DNA from: Anaerolineae bacterium
Lineage (GTDB): Bacteria; Chloroflexota; Anaerolineae; B4-G1
Direction of reading: 5' to 3'
Length of the DNA: 31,008 nt
Assembly: GCA_030612585.1 (NCBI GenBank)
Contig: JAUWNP010000035.1
Coordinates: 1-31,008 of the forward strand
This document shows, one piece after another, positions 30,323-31,008 of this stretch. The notes under the pieces are model-generated. The model saw nothing but the letters and a program-made list of their open reading frames with translations. It did not search any database and had not been told where the DNA came from. Each line of letters opens with the position of its first letter. The stretch's first letter is position 1. The translations under genes and the position numbers were made by a program.

Positions 30323-30886
30323 TCAATCGGCGGCGAAATGCGCGATCACTGCCTGCCCCAGCGAGATGCCGCCGTCGTTGCACGGCACCTGCCGGTGTAA
30401 AAGGACGCGCAGGCCCACCCCCTGCAATCGCGGCACGACCAGTGCAAGAAGCAGCCGGTTCTGGAAGCAACCGCCGCTCAGTGCCACCGTCCGCAGCCCC
30501 GTCTCCCCGGCAATCCGCTCACACACTGCCCGCATCAACTCCGCCACAGTGACGTGGAAGCGATAGGCCATCTTCCCGACAGTCGTCACCCCGCCTCGCC
30601 GGTCGGCAAGCAGCGCCTCGAATAGGGGGCGCAGCCGGATAACCATCCCATCCTCGCCTTCCTCCACGCCGAACGGATAACCATTTGGGATTTGGGATTT
30701 AGGATTTGGGATTTGGGCTGCCATCTCCAGTTCTATAGCCGCCTGTGCCTCGTAGGTGATGCGCTCCCGTATCCCCAATAGCGCCGACACCGCGTCGAAT
30801 AACCGGCCACCGGCCGACGTCTGCGGGCAGTTGATCCCCTGGTCAATCTGCTGTTTGATGATGCGCAACTCCTCCTCCCGGGGGCG
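30323..30886 (-). CDS. hypF: Carbamoyltransferase HypF, partial C-terminal end
   Basis: The last ~185 residues of HypF, which makes the carbamoyl group from carbamoyl phosphate for the cyanide ligands. Visible are the segment INCPQTSAGGRLFDAVSALL with the family's PxTSxxGRLFDA motif, RFHVTVAELM, the VALSGGCFQNRLL motif and the end VPCNDGGISLGQAV of the YrdC/Kae1-like carbamoyltransferase domain. A heptamer array adds about 11 residues (QIPNPKSQIPN). The frame continues upstream (REEELRII) to about 30886, where the G/C junk begins; the rest of the gene is off the end. It is followed by hypC after 99 bases. Confidence 0.93.
   Translation of the reverse strand, partial: RPREEELRIIKQQIDQGINCPQTSAGGRLFDAVSALLGIRERITYEAQAAIELEMAAQIPNPKSQIPNGYPFGVEEGEDGMVIRLRPLFEALLADRRGGVTTVGKMAYRFHVTVAELMRAVCERIAGETGLRTVALSGGCFQNRLLLALVVPRLQGVGLRVLLHRQVPCNDGGISLGQAVIAHFAAD
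30684..30718. repeat. Heptamer tandem repeat inside hypF
   Basis: Five 7-base units, TTTGGGA (twice), TTTAGGA, TTTGGGA, TTTGGGC. On the coding strand they read as QIPNPKSQIPN inside HypF without breaking the frame. Confidence 0.85.
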
Positions 30887-31008
30887 GCGCCCGGGGGGGG
30901 CGCGCCCGCGGGGGCGGGGGGGGCCGCGCGGACCCGGCCGCGGCCGGCGGGGGGGGGGCCGGGCGGGGGCGGGGGGCGGGGGGGGGCGCGGCGGGGGGGG
31001 GGGGGGGG
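30887..31008. other. Low-complexity G/C end, probable artefact
   Basis: The last ~120 bases are almost only G and C, dominated by G runs and ending in a G homopolymer. The hypF frame stops making sense at this boundary. It is most likely low-quality or mis-assembled sequence and not biology. Confidence 0.75.

Noticed and set aside
28133..30718. Tandem repeats and palindromes as a CRISPR array
   Set aside because: Units are 7-8 bases or single palindromes, with no spacer-repeat alternation.
30887..31008. G-rich end as a quadruplex-forming regulatory region
   Set aside because: It replaces hypF coding sequence abruptly at the window edge and looks like low-quality sequence.

Overview
The window looks like a chromosomal contig from an uncultivated, GC-rich, probably anaerobic bacterium, most likely a Chloroflexota (Anaerolineae-like) lineage. 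This placement is inference: it rests on the protein repertoire, frequent TTG/GTG starts, and a landscape of short tandem repeats and palindromes. No rRNA or tRNA was recognised. The last ~125 bases are almost pure G/C and look like a sequencing or assembly artefact.

Layout. 1-1701: a secreted two-repeat protein and a small basic protein. 1702-3850: a toxin-antitoxin graveyard with two decayed higB toxins (one interrupted by a 156-bp palindromic element with 7-bp target duplications), a frameshifted higA, an intact minus-strand RelE/ParE-type pair, and unassigned debris. 3851-10514: the rpmH-rnpA-yidD-(PQQ lipoprotein)-yidC-jag cluster, then a PfkB kinase, parA, parB and a small duplicated-domain protein. 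10550-13907 (minus): dipeptide epimerase, M20 dipeptidase and alpha/beta hydrolase, a plausible peptide-salvage group. 14176-16119: an AT-richer pentapeptide-repeat protein and a bleomycin-hydrolase-type aminopeptidase. 16453-19990: a Cache-HAMP histidine kinase, a REC-histidine kinase hybrid, and a convergent single-domain response regulator.

20036-30886 (minus) is the metabolic core. hypF(partial)-hypC-hypD-hypE (NiFe-hydrogenase maturation) are followed by a consensus sigma70 promoter whose -35 box overlaps the hypE stop. It would drive nuoE-like, long nuoF-like (HydB/HylB type), fdhA, an antitoxin/toxin pair, and a second nuoE/nuoF pair. fdhA appears as two open frames separated by one in-frame TGA. 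The TGA lies exactly where formate dehydrogenases carry catalytic selenocysteine or cysteine, and 18 nt after it is a hairpin with a GGUCU apical loop, the geometry of the E. coli fdhF SECIS. I therefore annotate one 907-residue selenoprotein, probably an NAD(H)- and possibly ferredoxin-linked (electron-bifurcating) formate dehydrogenase.

A second theme is repeat invasion of genes. Tandem 7- or 8-nt repeats and palindromic elements lie between genes and also in frame inside or at the ends of parA, hypE (twice), hypC and hypF. They add peptide segments without breaking the reading frames.
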